DNA from: Linanthus parryae | Lineage: Eukaryota > Streptophyta > Magnoliopsida > Ericales > Polemoniaceae | Direction: 5' to 3' | DNA: 64,000 nt | Assembly: GCA_023055425.1 (NCBI GenBank) | Contig: JALGPY010000002.1 | Location: 137,635,927-137,699,926, forward strand | In this document: positions 10,456 through 23,300 of the stretch, piece after piece | Position numbering within the stretch: position 1 is the first letter of the stretch | How the letters are laid out: each line of letters opens with the position of its first letter | The notes under the pieces: model-generated | The model's database searches: none | Told to the model about the DNA's origin: nothing | The model's input: the letters and a program-made list of their open reading frames with translations, nothing else | Program-made: the position numbers and the translations under genes

Positions 10456-11792
10456 TCAGATATTAAAAATCGCATTGAGCAACACAATGACTCCTATCAA
10501 ATTTCTGAACACGTATGGTTTGACCCTCTGTCCATTCACTTTTAAACGAGCCTCGTTTCCGTCTTCTACTTCTATAGAACCCCACGAGTAGACTGCAGTG
10601 ATCATGTATGGGCCGCACCATCTTGACTTCAACTTTCCGGGAAAAAGTTTCAAACTGGCGTTGAAAACCAACACCTTCTGTCCCACCTTGAAGTCTCTCG
10701 GTATGATGTGCTTATCGTGCCATTACTTGGTCCTCTCTTTTTATATTTCTTCACTCTCATAAGCCATTAACCGAAATTTCTCAAGTTCTAGCAATGCCTG
10801 TTTCCTTTGCTCACCTGAGAGCTTTGCATCCAAGTTGATCTTCTCCAATGCCCAAAATGCCTTGTGCTCAAGTTCAAATTGGAGATGGCGCGACTTCCCA
10901 AACAAAAGCAGGTAAGGAAACATGCCCAAGGGGGTCTTCTATGCTGTCCGATAAGCCCATAGACTGTCATCCCGATGGAGGGACCATTCTTTGCGTCCCA
11001 GATTGACTGTCTTCTCTAGAATTCCCTTGATCTCTCAGATTGACACTTCAGCTTCCCCATTTGACTGAGGATGGTAGGCCAGTGATATCTTATGCATATT
11101 CACCCCATATTTTATCAAGACAATGGCGAAGACTTTTTGCACAAAATGCGATCCTTCATCACTAATAATGGACCTAGGCGTCCCAAACCGCGTGAATTTG
11201 TTCTTGCGCATGAACCTCTCGACTGTAGCGCCATCGTTCTTTGGACATGCCAATTCCTCCACCCACTTGGTCACATAATTAACAGCCAACAAAACATAAA
11301 GATTCCCAAGTTAAAAGGGGAATGGCCCCATGAAGTCAATACCCCAGACATCAAATGACTCCACCTCCAAGACGAATTTTTGAGGCATCTCATTTCTTCT
11401 GGAGATGTTGCTGGTTCTCTTGTACCGATCACACTGCTTAACAGACAAATGAGCATCCTTATGCAAAGTAAGCCAATAAAATCCACTTTGAAGTACATTT
11501 TCCGCATTGTGTGTCTTCATGAAATGACCCCCACAACTCAACTTGCGGCAGTGTCTGAGAATCTCTAAAGTATTTGGTGGCGCTACACATCTCTGTACTA
11601 CATTATACGCTCCCAGCTTAAACAAATAAGGATCATCTCATAAATACTGTTGTGCATCTGCAAAAAACTTCTTCCTCTGATGTCGGTGGGAACAATGTTT
11701 CTTGCATTGAAGTTTGCAATTTCCGCAAGCCAAGGCACAGCTGAAACCACTACCATGAGCTGCTCATCGAGAAAATCCTCTCTAATTGGCAC
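10456..11792 (-). pseudogene. Athila-A integrase remnant
   Basis: Integrase would insert element cDNA in the nucleus. From 11792 down: the HHCC zinc region (HCRKLSCGGHFMKTH, QCDRYKRTSN, 11400-11560); the catalytic core (GIDFMGPFPF near 11311, VNYVTKWVEELACP, ISDEGSHFV, YHPQSNGEAE, 11035-11292); [14 protein letters not shown] (10741-10929); and a C-terminal region (GQKVLVFNASLKLFPGKL to VNGQRVKPY, 10456-10686). Frames change between these blocks and several stops occur, so it is a pseudogene. Confidence 0.8.
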
Positions 11793-11828
11793 CTCCTCAT
11801 GATTCTTTTCTCCGGTCGGTATAAGTGA

Positions 11829-12233
11829 TCAGCAACCACATTTTCCACCCTCTTTCTTGTATTTGATCTGATAATCGAACTCTTTCATCAAAATAATCCA
11901 CCGAATCAATCTTGGCTTTGCGTCCTTCTTGGTGAGACGGTACTTGAGGGCCGAATGGTCAGTGAAGATTGTCACCTGAGAATGCAAAAGATATGGACGA
12001 AAATTATCCAATGCAAAAATAATAGCCAACATTTGTTTCTCAGTGGTAGCATAATTGATCTGTGCATTATTCGGAGTTTGGCTGGCATAGTAAATAACAT
12101 GAGCTACCTTGTCCTTCCACTGTCCCAGAACTGCTCCTACCACATAGTCACTAGCATCACACATGAGCTCAAATGGTAGAGTCCATTCGGGGGTGGTGAT
12201 GATGGGCGCGCTAATCAACTTTTCCATGAGCAA
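11829..12233 (-). pseudogene. Athila-A RNase H domain
   Basis: Open for 134 codons. It has the typical gypsy RNase H sequence: LPFELMCDASDYVVGAVLGQ, INYATTEKQMLAIIFALD, TIFTDHSALKYRLTKKDAKPR. The Asp of CDAS, the Glu of TEKQ and the Asp of FTDH are present. It is cut off from RT by a stop and frame change at 12234-12240. Confidence 0.85.
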
Positions 12234-12433
12234 ATCAAAAGCTAATTAACGCTCCATATTGAAATCGAAGACTGCATCTTTCCCAAGCAATCCAGACAAA
12301 GGCTTCGTGATCTTCGAAGAAACTCTAATGAAGCGACTGTAGAACCCTGCGTGTCTCAAGATACTCCTTACCCCTTTGACAGAAGTAGGGTATGGAAGCT
12401 TCTCAATGCCGTCAATATTTTCCCTGTCCACCT

Positions 12434-13312
12434 CTAAGCCTTTCTTGAAATCTTGTGCCCCAAAACTATGCCCTCCGTCACCATGAAATGACACTTCTCC
12501 CAGTTAAGCACTAGGTTGGTGTCAATGTATCTATCAAGAACCCGGGCCAGCTGCAGCAAACAGTCTTCAAACCCATTACCATAGAGAGAAAATTCATCAA
12601 TGAACACCTCAAAGTTCTTCTCCATCATATCTGAGAAGATCAACATGATACACCTCTGAAAAGTAGCAGGTGCATTGCATAAACCGAAAGGCATGCGTCT
12701 AAAAGTAAAAGTCCCGTAGGGACAAGTGAATATTGTCTTCTCCTGGTCCGCTGGCTTAATAGCTATCTGGTGGTATCCAGAGTACCCGTCCAGAAAACAG
12801 TAATGAGAGTGATGTGGCAGCCTATCAAGCATCCGATCAACAAACGGAAGGGGGAAATGATCTTTCAAAGTGGCATAATTGAGTTTGCGGTAATCCCTGC
12901 AAACTCTCCACCCAGTAACAGTACAGGTAGAAATTTGATCACCTTTATCCCCTTACACCACAGTAATACCGCCCTTCTTAGGGACACACTGCACCGGACT
13001 AGTCCATGTGCTGTTAGAAATTGGGTAGATGATGCCCGCTTCCACCCATTTAAGCACCTCTTTCTTAACCACCTCCTGCATATGGGGTTTGAGGCAGGGC
13101 CGAAATTGGACTACCGGCTTCTTAACCTCCATGAGAGGGATCTTATGCTGGCAAACAATGGGGCTGATCCCTTTGATATCCGATATGGCCCATCCCATAG
13201 CTGCCTTTCTTCCCTGCACTACCTTGAGCAGTTTCTCCTCATGTTCCCTGTCCAAACAAGAAGACACAATCACATGTAAAGTTTCATTAGATCCCAAATA
13301 TAAATATTTCAA
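12434..13312 (-). pseudogene. Athila-A reverse transcriptase remnant
   Basis: Two frames. 13312-12953 holds the N-terminal region (WVEAGIIYPISNSTWTSPV, CVPKKGGITVV). 12868-12434 holds the core ([55 protein letters not shown]-like). The motif normally F/Y-x-DD reads VFIDEFSLYG, so the second catalytic Asp is Glu. A stop lies between the two frames near 12953. Not functional. Confidence 0.85.
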
Positions 13313-13376
13313 ATGAGAAAGTTAAGTCTTTAATTCTAAAACATGATCAATAACAAGAGAAGGAGTAAGAATCTTC

Positions 13377-13900
13377 CTATCTCCCTCGTTGAAGAGAGGG
13401 AGGGGTTTGCGCCATGAGCCTCCATAGCTTGCTCTTTTTCGCTTGAGTCAAGCAGAGCAAGTTCCTATAAAGCTGGTCCAATGATGCATCCTCCTCATCC
13501 GGTGTGTATGCCTCCACACCAAAGCATTGCTCACTCACCGCATATGTGGGAAACTTCATTGCCTCAAAAACATTGAATGCCACCTTTTCATCGTCGATCA
13601 ACATCACCAACTCTCCATTGGCAACATCAATAATTTTCTTCCCCGTGGCAAGAAATGGCCTTCCCAAGATGAGTAGGACATCATCCTCGGCCTCCATATC
13701 AAGGATCACAAAATCCGAGGGGAAGATGAGTCCTTCGACTCTCACAAGTACATCCTCCAACACGCCCCTTGGTAATTTGATGGGGCGATCGGCCATCTGC
13801 AAGCACATCCGAGTAGGTTTCGGCTCTTCCACACCAAGCTGCTAAAAGACCGATGTGGGCATCAAATTGACGCTTGCGCCAAGATCACATAATGCCCTGC
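13377..13900 (-). pseudogene. Athila-A retropepsin-type protease region
   Basis: The active-site phrase ALCDLGASVNLMP is at about 13855-13895. A stop follows near 13842, and an open frame (13832-13377) contains CLQMADRPIKLPRGVLEDV, FPSDFVILDMEAED and LILGRPFLATGK, the flap and C-terminal parts of an Athila protease. It would cleave the Gag-Pol polyprotein. The same region of Athila-C (57234-57728) aligns along its length. Confidence 0.8.
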
Positions 13901-14189
13901 CATGAAAAGCATCACACAGTGTCACAGGGATGATAAAACCGCCAGGATCCTTCATCTTCTATGGCAACACCTTTTGTACCACGGCACTACACCTCATGTT
14001 AGAGAGGAGGTCCTTGAGAATTTCAGCATATTTTCGAATTTTTTAAATGACCACCGCGAAGGGAATATTAATATGCAACTTCCTGAAGATATCTACAAAC
14101 TTCTTCAAGTTTTTTGCATCCTCTTGGCTCTTCTACCTGTGTAGGTATGGAACACGCATACTGTACTCTTCCTTGGGATTTTGCTTCTC

Positions 14190-15881
14190 CTATGAATTCC
14201 TCACCGTGTCCTTTGATAGGGGACTCATGGTAGGAACGGGAATTTCTTCATCAAAAGCCTTCTCGGTGGCCTTAGTTGCTTCCGTTTGCGCGTGGCTAGA
14301 ATATGGAGGATCCTCGGTAGTGCTGCCACTGCGAGTTGTGATAGCATTCAGCTGCTCATTAGGAGTGATAGTCTTTGTAGGAAGCATGCATGGTGGAAGC
14401 TTAGTGTTCTGATTGGCTATTTGCCCAATCTGCGTCTCATGGCTTTTCACAGTAGCCTCAATAGAAACAAGCTTCTCATTCATCTTTTCTCACAGGCTGT
14501 ACAAGTCTGGATTTAGCTGTTGTTGTGCCTGCTGTTGAGGAAATTTCCTTTGAGCTTGATACTGAGAATTCGACTACTCTACGGGTGCATATAATCCACT
14601 ATTTGGATTGGCACAACTAAAGTTATGATGGTTGCGGTTATTGGGATGGTATGTGTTAGGCCACTGCTGCTGTCTCATGAAATTCACATCCTCAATACCA
14701 CAGTCATACCCCTGGTTATCATCTGCTAGCATCTCTCCCATGGACTTCACTTGTGATGGAGGTTGCATGCCGTTAAAGGCTGACAACATAGATTCCAGCT
14801 TCTCATTCATCGACTCAATTTTGTTAACCAGAGCTGCATCCCCAGACTTAGATACATGCGAGTCTTAGATCTTGTAGTCTCTCTCTTGCTCACATTGTTC
14901 AGCAGATCTTGGGCTCGAATGTGTTCCTAACTCGATGAAGTTGCCCCCGACTAACATATCCAGCTCATGTGCCATTTCCCTGTCCAAGGCATTGTAGAAG
15001 TAGTGGAGGAGCTTATTCTAAGGCTCCCCATGATTAGGGCACCTTCGAAGAATATGGCTAAACTTTCTCCATGTGTCTCCTAATGAGCTATCTTCCTCCT
15101 TTGCGAACTTTGTAATTTCAGCCATTTGCTGAGCAACCTTGGATGGTGGCAAAGATCTTCTCAGAAATTCTTGGCAACACTCTACCCATGTCGTGATACT
15201 CCCACCTAGAAGCTCCAATATCCACTACTTTGAATTTACAGATAAAGAGATATGAAACAGTAGTAGCTTAACTGTTACATCTGGAACCCGTTGATCATGC
15301 AATGTTGAAGTGATTGATTCAAAATTGAGCAAATGGGCATTGGGGTCGTCTCGTGGAGCTCCAGTGAATGAGCACTCATCACGAACCATATTGATCATCG
15401 TTTGGTGCAGATCAAAGTATTGGGCATTTATATGAGGCCTCACAATGATGGTTTGATAGCCGGCTAGGGTAGTTCTGAAATAATACACCATATGACGGTC
15501 TTCATTAGAAACATTCTCCACTCGGGCTGCAGGATTTTGGCCATTATTTCAGATACCCTCATTATTGCCGCCATTCTCGCCTCCATTGTTTCCATCGACT
15601 ACCCCCACACCAGGAAGTGGTTGTGGATTTTGGGAGTTCATGCCAGTCATTGTTTCTTGCATCTCTACCATCTGAGCTCTGAGTTTCTCAGTTTCTCGTG
15701 TCCGATTAGTTGCATCTTCCACAGCTGGAAGTCTAGCTGCCTCCGCATCTTGCAAAGCCTTGCATCTCAGTTCTTAATTGGTCATCCATTTGAGCTCAGT
15801 CTGATTACCTCGCGTCTCTATGTTCTGTGCGTAAAAGAGTCTCTGGGTTTTCAAGCACTTAATACAAGGGCTTGTCTCTAG
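14190..15881 (-). pseudogene. Athila-A gag remnant
   Basis: Fragments in several frames: a low-complexity N-terminal part (15549-15755), an HLLNFESIT-type stretch (15225-15521), the capsid region GSITTWVECCQEFLRRSLPPSKVAQ with RCPNHGEP (15018-15218), and the C-terminal region with QIGQIANQ and LNAITTRSG (14190-14483). The PNHG and ITTRSG phrases also occur in Athila-C gag. Stops separate the fragments. Confidence 0.75.
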
Positions 15882-16007
15882 AACGGGTCATGCACCGTGA
15901 ACTTCAACCTGAAACGCCAAGCACACAACGAAAAGTAGGTAAGTAAAAGATATAGAAAAGAAAAGTAAAATCCATAAGGTTACAAATAATAACTACTTTA
16001 GCCGAAG

Positions 16008-16031
16008 TCCCCAGAAATGGCACCAAAAACT
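16008..16031 (-). other. Athila-A primer binding site
   Basis: Minus strand AGTTTTTGGTGCCATTTC then TGGGG, a mutated form of TTTTTGGCGCCGTTGCCGG as found intact in Athila-C. It directly follows the LTR end GCGTGTCA. Confidence 0.75.
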
Positions 16032-17515
16032 TGACACGCTTCAACTGCAAGTGCATAGTTGTCGGTGCAATGTGAATTCCGGTAATCCGGGTTGTCGAAC
16101 CCAATGGACTTCTTTGCGAACTAGTTACTATTTTAAACCTTATGTGGGCTAGCAATTGGATTTTGTTTGACTAATTCTACTAAAATGATAAGAAAAATTA
16201 TCTCAATTAATCAGGCCAATTGCTTCACGATTAATGAAGACTATTTATTTAATAGTTACTTAATGAGGAGACAAGTAGCGGGAATTCTCTGGTGGATCAC
16301 TAGGGATTATATGAACTACGCTTTGATTTATGAAACATTGACCCGTCTTCTATTATTAATCAAGAAAATTATAATTTGCCGAGTTACCAAACAATTTGTC
16401 TATACCTAGAGCCAATTCAAACCGAGTTACCAAGCTTGATTTAAGTCTAAGCAAGCATGTAAGTTCATTATTCTTCTTTAATGATCCTAGTCAACTCTAC
16501 CGAGTTACAAAATAGCGATAAAACTAGGTGAAACGTTCAATTTACCGACTAATTCTCACGGAGTTACCGCGTAAGTACTAATTAAGGTCAATCCTACGTG
16601 AGCTCAAACGCAAGAAAGATATAAATCAAAACATAAAGGCTTCATAATAATAGAAGAACGCATTAAATTAAGAAAAGCATGAATCACAACCTCAAAACGA
16701 GTTGTTCATATCAAACCCTAGCTACCAAACGAGAATTCCCAACAATAAAGGGTTTAGCTACTAGTACACATGATCAAAACAATACGTTTAATGATCATAA
16801 ACCAAAAACTAGAGAAAGGAAGAGTTTAGGAATCACATTTATTTTCTCCAATCGTCTCCAAATCTCCAAGACCGCTCCTAGCTCTCCAAGATACGTAGAA
16901 TAATGATGACTACTGAGAAAATACGACCTAAAGTCTTTAGATACGTTTCAAAACAATTGGAACAAGTCTTGATAAATTACACAATAGGCCCATTGAAATA
17001 TTCCCAGCTCTGCGATGTCTTTGTGCGAAGATGTTTTCCCTTCGTGCGAAGACTTTCTGGTCTTCGTGCGAAGACCTTCTCTATTAGAAACTGCAAGGTG
17101 TTTCACGAAGACCCAGCTGCATTCTTCAAAAATTCTCTGTGTTGTCTTTGTGCGAAGGAGATTTCTCTTCGTGCGAAGGGTCTTCGTGCGAACAAATTTT
17201 CCCTTCGTGCGAAGAAACTGGGCTCCAGCATCTCTTTGGCCTTTTCTTTGAGTTCCTCATTTCCGAAGCTCGTCTCCTCTCCTGCATGATCTCTAAGATT
17301 TATTTTCCTCCCAAACACCACAAGAGAACAAACCCCGCGATCATAACACAATAAAAGCACGAAATTACACTAGAAATGCCCGGATTCAACAAGATTAGCA
17401 CATGAACTCACGATTTTCAATATACGCACCATTTACTCGAAAATACGTAAAATCCTTCATGTTGAGCCTACAAAACACAGTAAAGTATGTAATAAAACTG
17501 AATACTGAGTTATTA
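16032..17515 (-). repeat. Athila-A 5' LTR
   Basis: The LTR starts on the minus strand at 17515 with TAATAACTCAG, probably a decayed TGATAACTC like the B and C LTR starts, and ends GTGTCA at 16032. No gene. It shares the CCCCGCGATCATA phrase with the Athila-C LTR. The segment 17019-17214 has a cluster of CTTCG-TG-CGAAG inverted repeats. Confidence 0.7.
17019..17214. repeat. Cluster of CTTCGTGCGAAG inverted repeats in the Athila-A LTR
   Basis: At least six copies, perfect or near perfect, at about 17019, 17039, 17060, 17145, 17166 and 17203, plus partial ones at 17181 and 17102. The best copy, 17060-17075, is GTCTTCG-TG-CGAAGAC with 7 bp arms. The same 16-mer recurs at 9661-9676 near the 3' end of the element. 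Confidence 0.8.
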
Positions 17516-18432
17516 GCTGCCGCGAGTTCAGCTACAAGGGGTGATCTCTGTCGCTGCCTCCGAAAGGTGTCGTCCTGCCATAAAACTCCCATTGTTTTCC
17601 CTAAGAACAATACCCGAGCCGCTCACCTGACCTTGCACTGTTCAAGCTGCATCAATGTTCGTTTTGTGCTGCCGGGAGCTGAAGCAGACCATTTGGAGGC
17701 CATTTTCCCAAAAACGCCTACGGAATCACCCAAAATGCCGTCTAGATTAGCCTCCCTGAACCATCCGATGTAGTCCACTGTTGAGGTTGCTACCGTGGCT
17801 GGTGATTGTTGTTCACCATTGAACTAGAGGTTGTTCCTCCGACGCAATATTTCCCAAATTCCTGCAACAAAAAGCTCACAATCTGATCTCGACCTTATCT
17901 TTAGTACCTCCACAATTGCTCCCTTGTCGATCCAGGAGGTGTAATCACAAAACTCGCACCCATTATAAGACTCCACACTTGTTGAGCATACGATCACCCT
18001 AGAAATAGATGGTCCTCATTCTCGTATTCCTTACCAAAAAGAATTCAATCCGATGATATATCTATTCCGTGATCATGTAACCGAGTTACGACTGATAAGG
18101 AGGAGTGTCAAAGTATCCACAGTGTGTATTAAACTTTCTTTGGAACTTTCAAGCTCCACACTTTCGTTAACCAATCATTATGCACTAGACCCGAGGAATT
18201 CGATGGGTCTCCTTTCGATCTAATTTGTTTTGTTTGTAACCATAGGCTACCGTATATAAACCATCGTACGTGTGGAGCCAGGAGAGACTATCATCAATAT
18301 TTGCGGCTAGAATAGTAATGGAGCTATTCACTTCGGCATCAAACTGAAGTAACAAATAATTTATTAATGACACATTTCGACAACCCGTAGAATCATCAAT
18401 TAGCTCAGCAACCTTCATGTCTTCATTGGCAG
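17516..18432 (-). pseudogene. LINE (L1-like) 3' part: zf-RVT and RNase H remnants
   Basis: From 18432 down the frame gives NEDMKVAELIDDSTG and DDSLSWLHTYDGLYTVAYGY, the stretch that follows RT in plant LINEs. Next come a decayed zinc-type zf-RVT region (VWSLKVPKK, 18130-18180) and an RNase H-like region (GIVLRENNGSFMAG near 17540-17620, PLVAELAA at 17516-17540). Athila-A interrupts it at 17515. It joins in frame to the LINE part right of 61769 once the Tekay LTR and its insertions are ignored, so I treat both as one element. Confidence 0.75.
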
Positions 18433-18643
18433 TGAAACACCCCGGGTCTCGGTTAAGGGTTAATGCGACTATCGATTCCCAAAAGTGGAACAATACTGGG
18501 AGAAATTACATTTTAGTTCATGTATACAACAATGTTTTTGAAAAAGTACAATTTGGAAAGAAGAAAATGTTTGTGATCTACTAAGTGATCTAACTTATGC
18601 TCAACGTCCTCGTCTCGATGTCTGTGCCCATCCCGACTCGCAG
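18433..18643 (-). mobile_element. Tekay-like solo LTR, piece 4 (3' end)
   Basis: On the minus strand this ends CCCGGGGTGTTTCA at 18433. It matches the end of the Tekay LTR at 23590-23776 in a series of shared phrases (ACTTAGTAGATC, TCCAAATTGTACT, CATTAACCC, CCGAGA). The flank on the LINE side is ggcag (18428-18432); the other end's flank is cccag (61769-61773), a plausible decayed 5 bp duplication. Confidence 0.7.
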
Positions 18644-19738
18644 TAACTCTCTCATACCTATATTTGATATGTTGTCAATTGATGATGAAATACAAAAGCT
18701 TTTTTAATCAGTTAGACTTCATCTAATTAACCTCTTTGACTTAGTTTTGCAGGGAAAATTTATTTCCTATTTTGCAGGATTGGTTTCCTAACCTGGGTTT
18801 TTCAGGAAAGGAAATATTGATAGAAAGCGATTATGTGATCAATCAGACACTCATGAGAGCTTCTCAATACGTTTAAAGACAAGATCAACTTATTATCTTT
18901 GAAGATTCTGATCAACTATCCGTTGGGAAGACTGTTGGAGAAGTCAGAGATTGTTGCCTAATAAACAGGAAGTTTGTTGCTGAAAATCAGGAAGATTTGC
19001 TTATCTTTTGAGCAGTACAAATGGAGCTCAATTTGAAGCATTTGATACAACACTCAACAGGAAAAAAGAGAGACACATTTCAGGATTGACAAGCATCAAA
19101 GAAGCACATCATTCTCGCAATCCATCTCACAGAAGATCACTGCATTTTTCACTGTAGTTCCACTTCCAATGTTCTTCTATTATGAACTTAATTTGTATAT
19201 CATTATTACTTCTAGATCTCATTCTCAAGGATTTTTCAAACTGAACAATAGAGAATTCTCAGTTAATCAGTTAGCTAGAGCGATAGGTTAGTGAGAACCA
19301 CAAGCTGTAACAGAGTAAGGCTATCTCTGTGCTTGAGATCTAGGGCTTAGCTTTTGATTAATAAGAATTGTGTTGAAAATCCTGCAGGGAGAAGATCCAT
19401 GAGGTAGAGACGTAGGTCCAAGTGGACTGAACTCTATAAATCCTGTGTCACTTGCATTTATCATTTCATTATCATAATTTGATTTACACAACATTCAAGC
19501 TAGTCTGTTTTCAAGGGTTTGAAACACTTTCAAGGCCTTGAAAAAGACTTGTCTGTTTTTCACTTAAACTGTATTTCATATCAAAGGTTTGAAACTGTTT
19601 TCAAGGCCTAGAACTTCGTTACTCTTCACAGAAACTCTCATCTTTGCAAGTTTTACAAAAAGTTGGCATACTCTATTCAACCCCCACCCTCCTTCTAGAT
19701 TATATGTACTGCATTTATACCTGCTTACTCCCCTTTCA
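18644..19738 (+). repeat. SIRE-2 5' LTR
   Basis: Homologous to 37580-38681. It starts at TAACTCTCTCAT and ends CCCCTTTCA before the primer site. The 3' copy may extend further left (to 37407), so this 5' LTR may have lost its first bases. It holds the palindrome TTTCAAGGCCTTGAAA at 19528-19543 and variants nearby. Confidence 0.75.
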
Positions 19739-19739
19739 A

Positions 19740-19752
19740 TGGGTATCAGAGC
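19740..19752 (+). other. SIRE-2 primer binding site
   Basis: TGGGTATCAGAGC, complementary to the 3' end of initiator Met tRNA apart from one extra G, one base after the LTR end. Confidence 0.85.
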
Positions 19753-19788
19753 TTGTATCACTATATAGATTTAACCAGCTGGTGATCA

Positions 19789-20354
19789 TGAGTACTGCAG
19801 TGATGGTGGTTTCGCATAGGGAAGAGCTACTAACAGACCTCCTCTATTTTGTGGAGATAATTTTTCTCACTGGAAAGCCTTGATAAAAATATTCATCATT
19901 GATCAAGACATAGAGATATGGACCATTATTCATAATGGACCTCACACTTTCTACACAGAGAAAGATGGGATTAAAACTCCCAAATCTGAAGACTGACTCT
20001 CTCTTCATCTAAATTAGAACAATTCTCTAAAAATTTCAAAGTTATTAATATCTTGTATTGTGCTTTGTGTACAGATGAATTCAACAGGATTTCAGGCTGT
20101 AAGACTGCCAAGGAGATTTGGGATAAGCTTGTGGTGACATTTGAAAGAACCAGTCAAGTCAAGTAAACCAAGATCAACATCTATCTCAGACAATATGAGT
20201 TATTCAAGATGAATGCAGATGATTCAATCAGAGACATTTTCAAAAGGTTCATAGACATTGTCAATAACCTTGATTCACTGGGAAAGCATATTTCCAATGA
20301 AGAAAAGGTGAGGAATATTCTGAGAAGTCTTCCAAAGGAAAATGGGAACCAAAG
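19789..20354 (+). pseudogene. SIRE-2 gag, 5' part
   Basis: The ATG at 19789 corresponds to the SIRE-1 and SIRE-D starts (MS.., then the DGGF stretch), but the frame shifts after four codons. The same domain phrases follow in changing frames: RPPLFCGDNFSHWKAL, IIDQDIEIWTIIHNGP, GCKTAKEIWDKLVV, QYELFKMNADDSIRDIFKR, SNEEKVRNILRSLP. The frame is cut after the KWEPK codons by the solo LTR. Confidence 0.8.
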
Positions 20355-23300
20355 TGTAATACCCCGTATTTTAGTTGAGGTTATTTGGTAATTTTGGAAA
20401 AGTATTTGAGAATTTCAATAAATTTATATTTCAAACTCGTTCTTGAATTCTTTTTAGTTTTAAAGTATAAGGGTGTCATTGAACATGTATGATTATCTTG
20501 TTTTGGGGTTAATTGGGGGTTTGGAAAAGTTAAGCATTACTATATAAAATTTGTTTTGTATATTTGGAACTTATTTCTAGTTTTCTAAAAGTGAATTTTT
20601 GACATTTATATCCATAGAATTTTATTTTAAATTATTTGCTAAGTTTCTAATTTATAAAAATATAATAATACTAATAACTTTTATGTGATTGTTGGTAAGT
20701 GAGAATTACATTCTTACCCTCATTACTCTATGTTTCTATTTTTCAACTCCATCCAACAACTAATGTAATTAATTTATACATTCCAAGTACACTCTCCACA
20801 ATTTTGGTCAACTCCAATAAAATAATGCTAGCTAAATTCTATTTACACTCTTGTGACATCCATCTACCTCCATGTTCATCACAAACACTTCCTACACACT
20901 TTTTACTCACCATCTCTTTCTCTTTTATTTCTTATTCATCACCTTCTCATCAAGAACACTCAAACACAATCATCCCACTCATCCTAAATCAATCCCATTT
21001 CTTCCTCTCAATTATTCATATGTCTTTTCATTTCAAGAGCATTCATACAAGCTCTCTTCTCTCTCTCTCCAAATATCATTCCCGTTTTTGGGAGTTGACC
21101 TCACAAAAACACCATGAAAACTTTATTTTCTAGCATCCAAAGCATGAAAAACTTGATTCCAAGCTTTGAACAACTATGGAGGGGAGTCATTTCACCATTC
21201 TACTCATGAATTGAAGACCAATTTCACTCTTTTCCTCACCATGATCTTGAATCTTGGGGTAACATTTCTTCTAGTCTTCAATTCATTCATGCATGTCCAT
21301 CTCTTGCTTTGATTGATGAAATTTCATCTTAGTTTTATTCATATCCATGCTTGATTATTCATTTCTATGGTTAGATCATGTGATTGACTCCAAAATTTTG
21401 ACAATTTCATGAAACTCACACTAAAACCCATATGCACTTTGTAAATTTCTTGGCAGTTGCACTTGCATGTCAAGAAAATTTTGATCATTTGTGTCAAGAG
21501 CATGTAAAAGTATTAATTAATGCCTAAACTTATGTAATTTGGGTGAAAATCAAGTCTCCATAAGTTGCATATGTCTTATAATTGATTTGATCATGTTTTG
21601 AGTGCTCTAGGTGAAAATCGCACATTTTTACAATCTGACCAGTTTGTGAAAAACATACATTATCTCTAAATTTTGTCTCTGTAGAATTTTTGGCTCTTAC
21701 ATATTCTAAAACTAGACTAAAATAGGGTGATTTTGAAAAACCAATCAACTTCATAGCCTTTATGGTTTGGGAGATAAGCTCATTCTAAGTTGTATGTTTT
21801 CTAAAAATCCATTTCTGGACCACTCTTTCCATTTTTGTTAAAAGCACCATTTTCATAAACCTATGGAATCTCATCTTTCTTGTTATTAAAGTATACACAT
21901 AGGGTATTCGTTCTGTAGAACATGAGAATTTCCCTATTCTCCAAGTAGTAGTAATTGAAACTTTCTTCCAAACTTGTCTCTGCATAGCAGTACTTGTTAT
22001 TTTTGTAACTTGAGTTTTGTAATAGCTATGCAGGATTTTCTCGATGTTTCTAAAAATAGACACATTTAGGTTGATCCTAAATTAATTTCATGGTTTTAGG
22101 AGATTCTTTGATATGGTAAATATGCCTCTAGAGTCAGAGCTACAATTATGTTCAGAATTGTAGTTTCACCGTTTTTAGAAAACTTGAATTTTTGAAATTC
22201 TAAGTGTATTGTTTGATTTATTTTGATAAGTGAACATAATTATATGTGCATTGGTGACATATAGGACTACTTGTCATGTAGGTTTTCATTTGTATTATGC
22301 ATGTGTAAATTAGTTGTAACGAGTACGTTATACGTGCGATTGTAGACCTCGACCTCGTAGGAGATAGTGGTTCTCGTTGGAGTGCTCGACTTACCTTATC
22401 GCTTTTGCTTGTGCTACATCTTAGTGGTAAGTAAATATGTACGACCTTTTCATATAAAAATGTGCGTATGTGTTTGATGTTTCAAATGGATGCTTGTTAT
22501 ATGAAAAACTATGAGAATGCATGTTTTCCACTCGAATGTTATTAAACTATTTTATTCATCTCCTTTGAGAACTCTCAGAAATTACTTGTGAAATGTTGAT
22601 ATTCTGATTCTGGTTATGTGAAAGAGAAGAAATAAAATACCTCTAATAGACTTAGGACGATGTACAGAGTACTGTTATTAATGGGAGGCGTCAAGCGATC
22701 CTCCATTTTCTTATGGCTAAGACCATTGAAGCAATGCTTCTAATTATTGGATAGAACTTAATTGTTCACAAATCCGCCCCCGATGAGCCAAAATTTATCA
22801 AGATATTGAGGCCAAGGGGTTTATAGAGCTATAGAGTGCAACTTATACTTGTAAGGGTCACTATGGTATAGGGGTGTCGACACTTAAGGCCTTTTAGCTA
22901 ATTTTATGTGCGGGGGTTGACGAATGGGCTCCCCTAACGCTCGGGTGAAATAGGGTTTGATAGACCCTAGAAGGAACCCTTAGTGATTATTTCGTGATCT
23001 CTCTGATTACATCCTGCTGGTGGCTCTGTACATGCCCCAGCTAAACTTAACGGTTAATGGAACTTGAAATAAAATTGACTACTCTGTTGATGTTGTTTGT
23101 GGCTCTTGATATGCCCTAATCGACTCAAATGATTTCAAATGCTTTGGCTACTTGTGACTTAATATCGTTATCAGTTTGCGTACTGTTGATATTTTACTTG
23201 TCTAGTAATATGTCGAATACTCGTGAAGCAGTTTGTATATGAAATGTAAAGAAATTTAGTACTCGTGAATTAAATGTTCTTCAATGAAACATAATTTTCT

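Larger units (their letters stand above)
9451..17515 (-). mobile_element. Athila-A: Ty3/gypsy Athila-like retrotransposon, 3' end displaced by SIRE-1
   Basis: Minus-strand order is LTR (16032-17515), primer site of the TTTGGTGCC type, gag, protease, RT, RNase H and integrase, which is the Ty3/gypsy order. Integrase phrases (YVTKWVEELACPKND, RFGTPRSIISDEGSHF, HPQSNGEAEVS) and the [14 protein letters not shown] stretch are Athila-like. SIRE-1 is inserted at 9450/9451, so the 3' LTR is outside the window. It is itself inserted in a LINE at 17515/17516, with candidate target repeat gctgc (17516-17520). All ORFs are broken, and one RT catalytic Asp is replaced. Confidence 0.85.

Noticed and set aside
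20699..21133. Ser/His-rich open frame of 144 codons inside the Tekay solo LTR
   Set aside because: Pyrimidine-rich LTR sequence; no domain, start context or neighbours supporting a gene.
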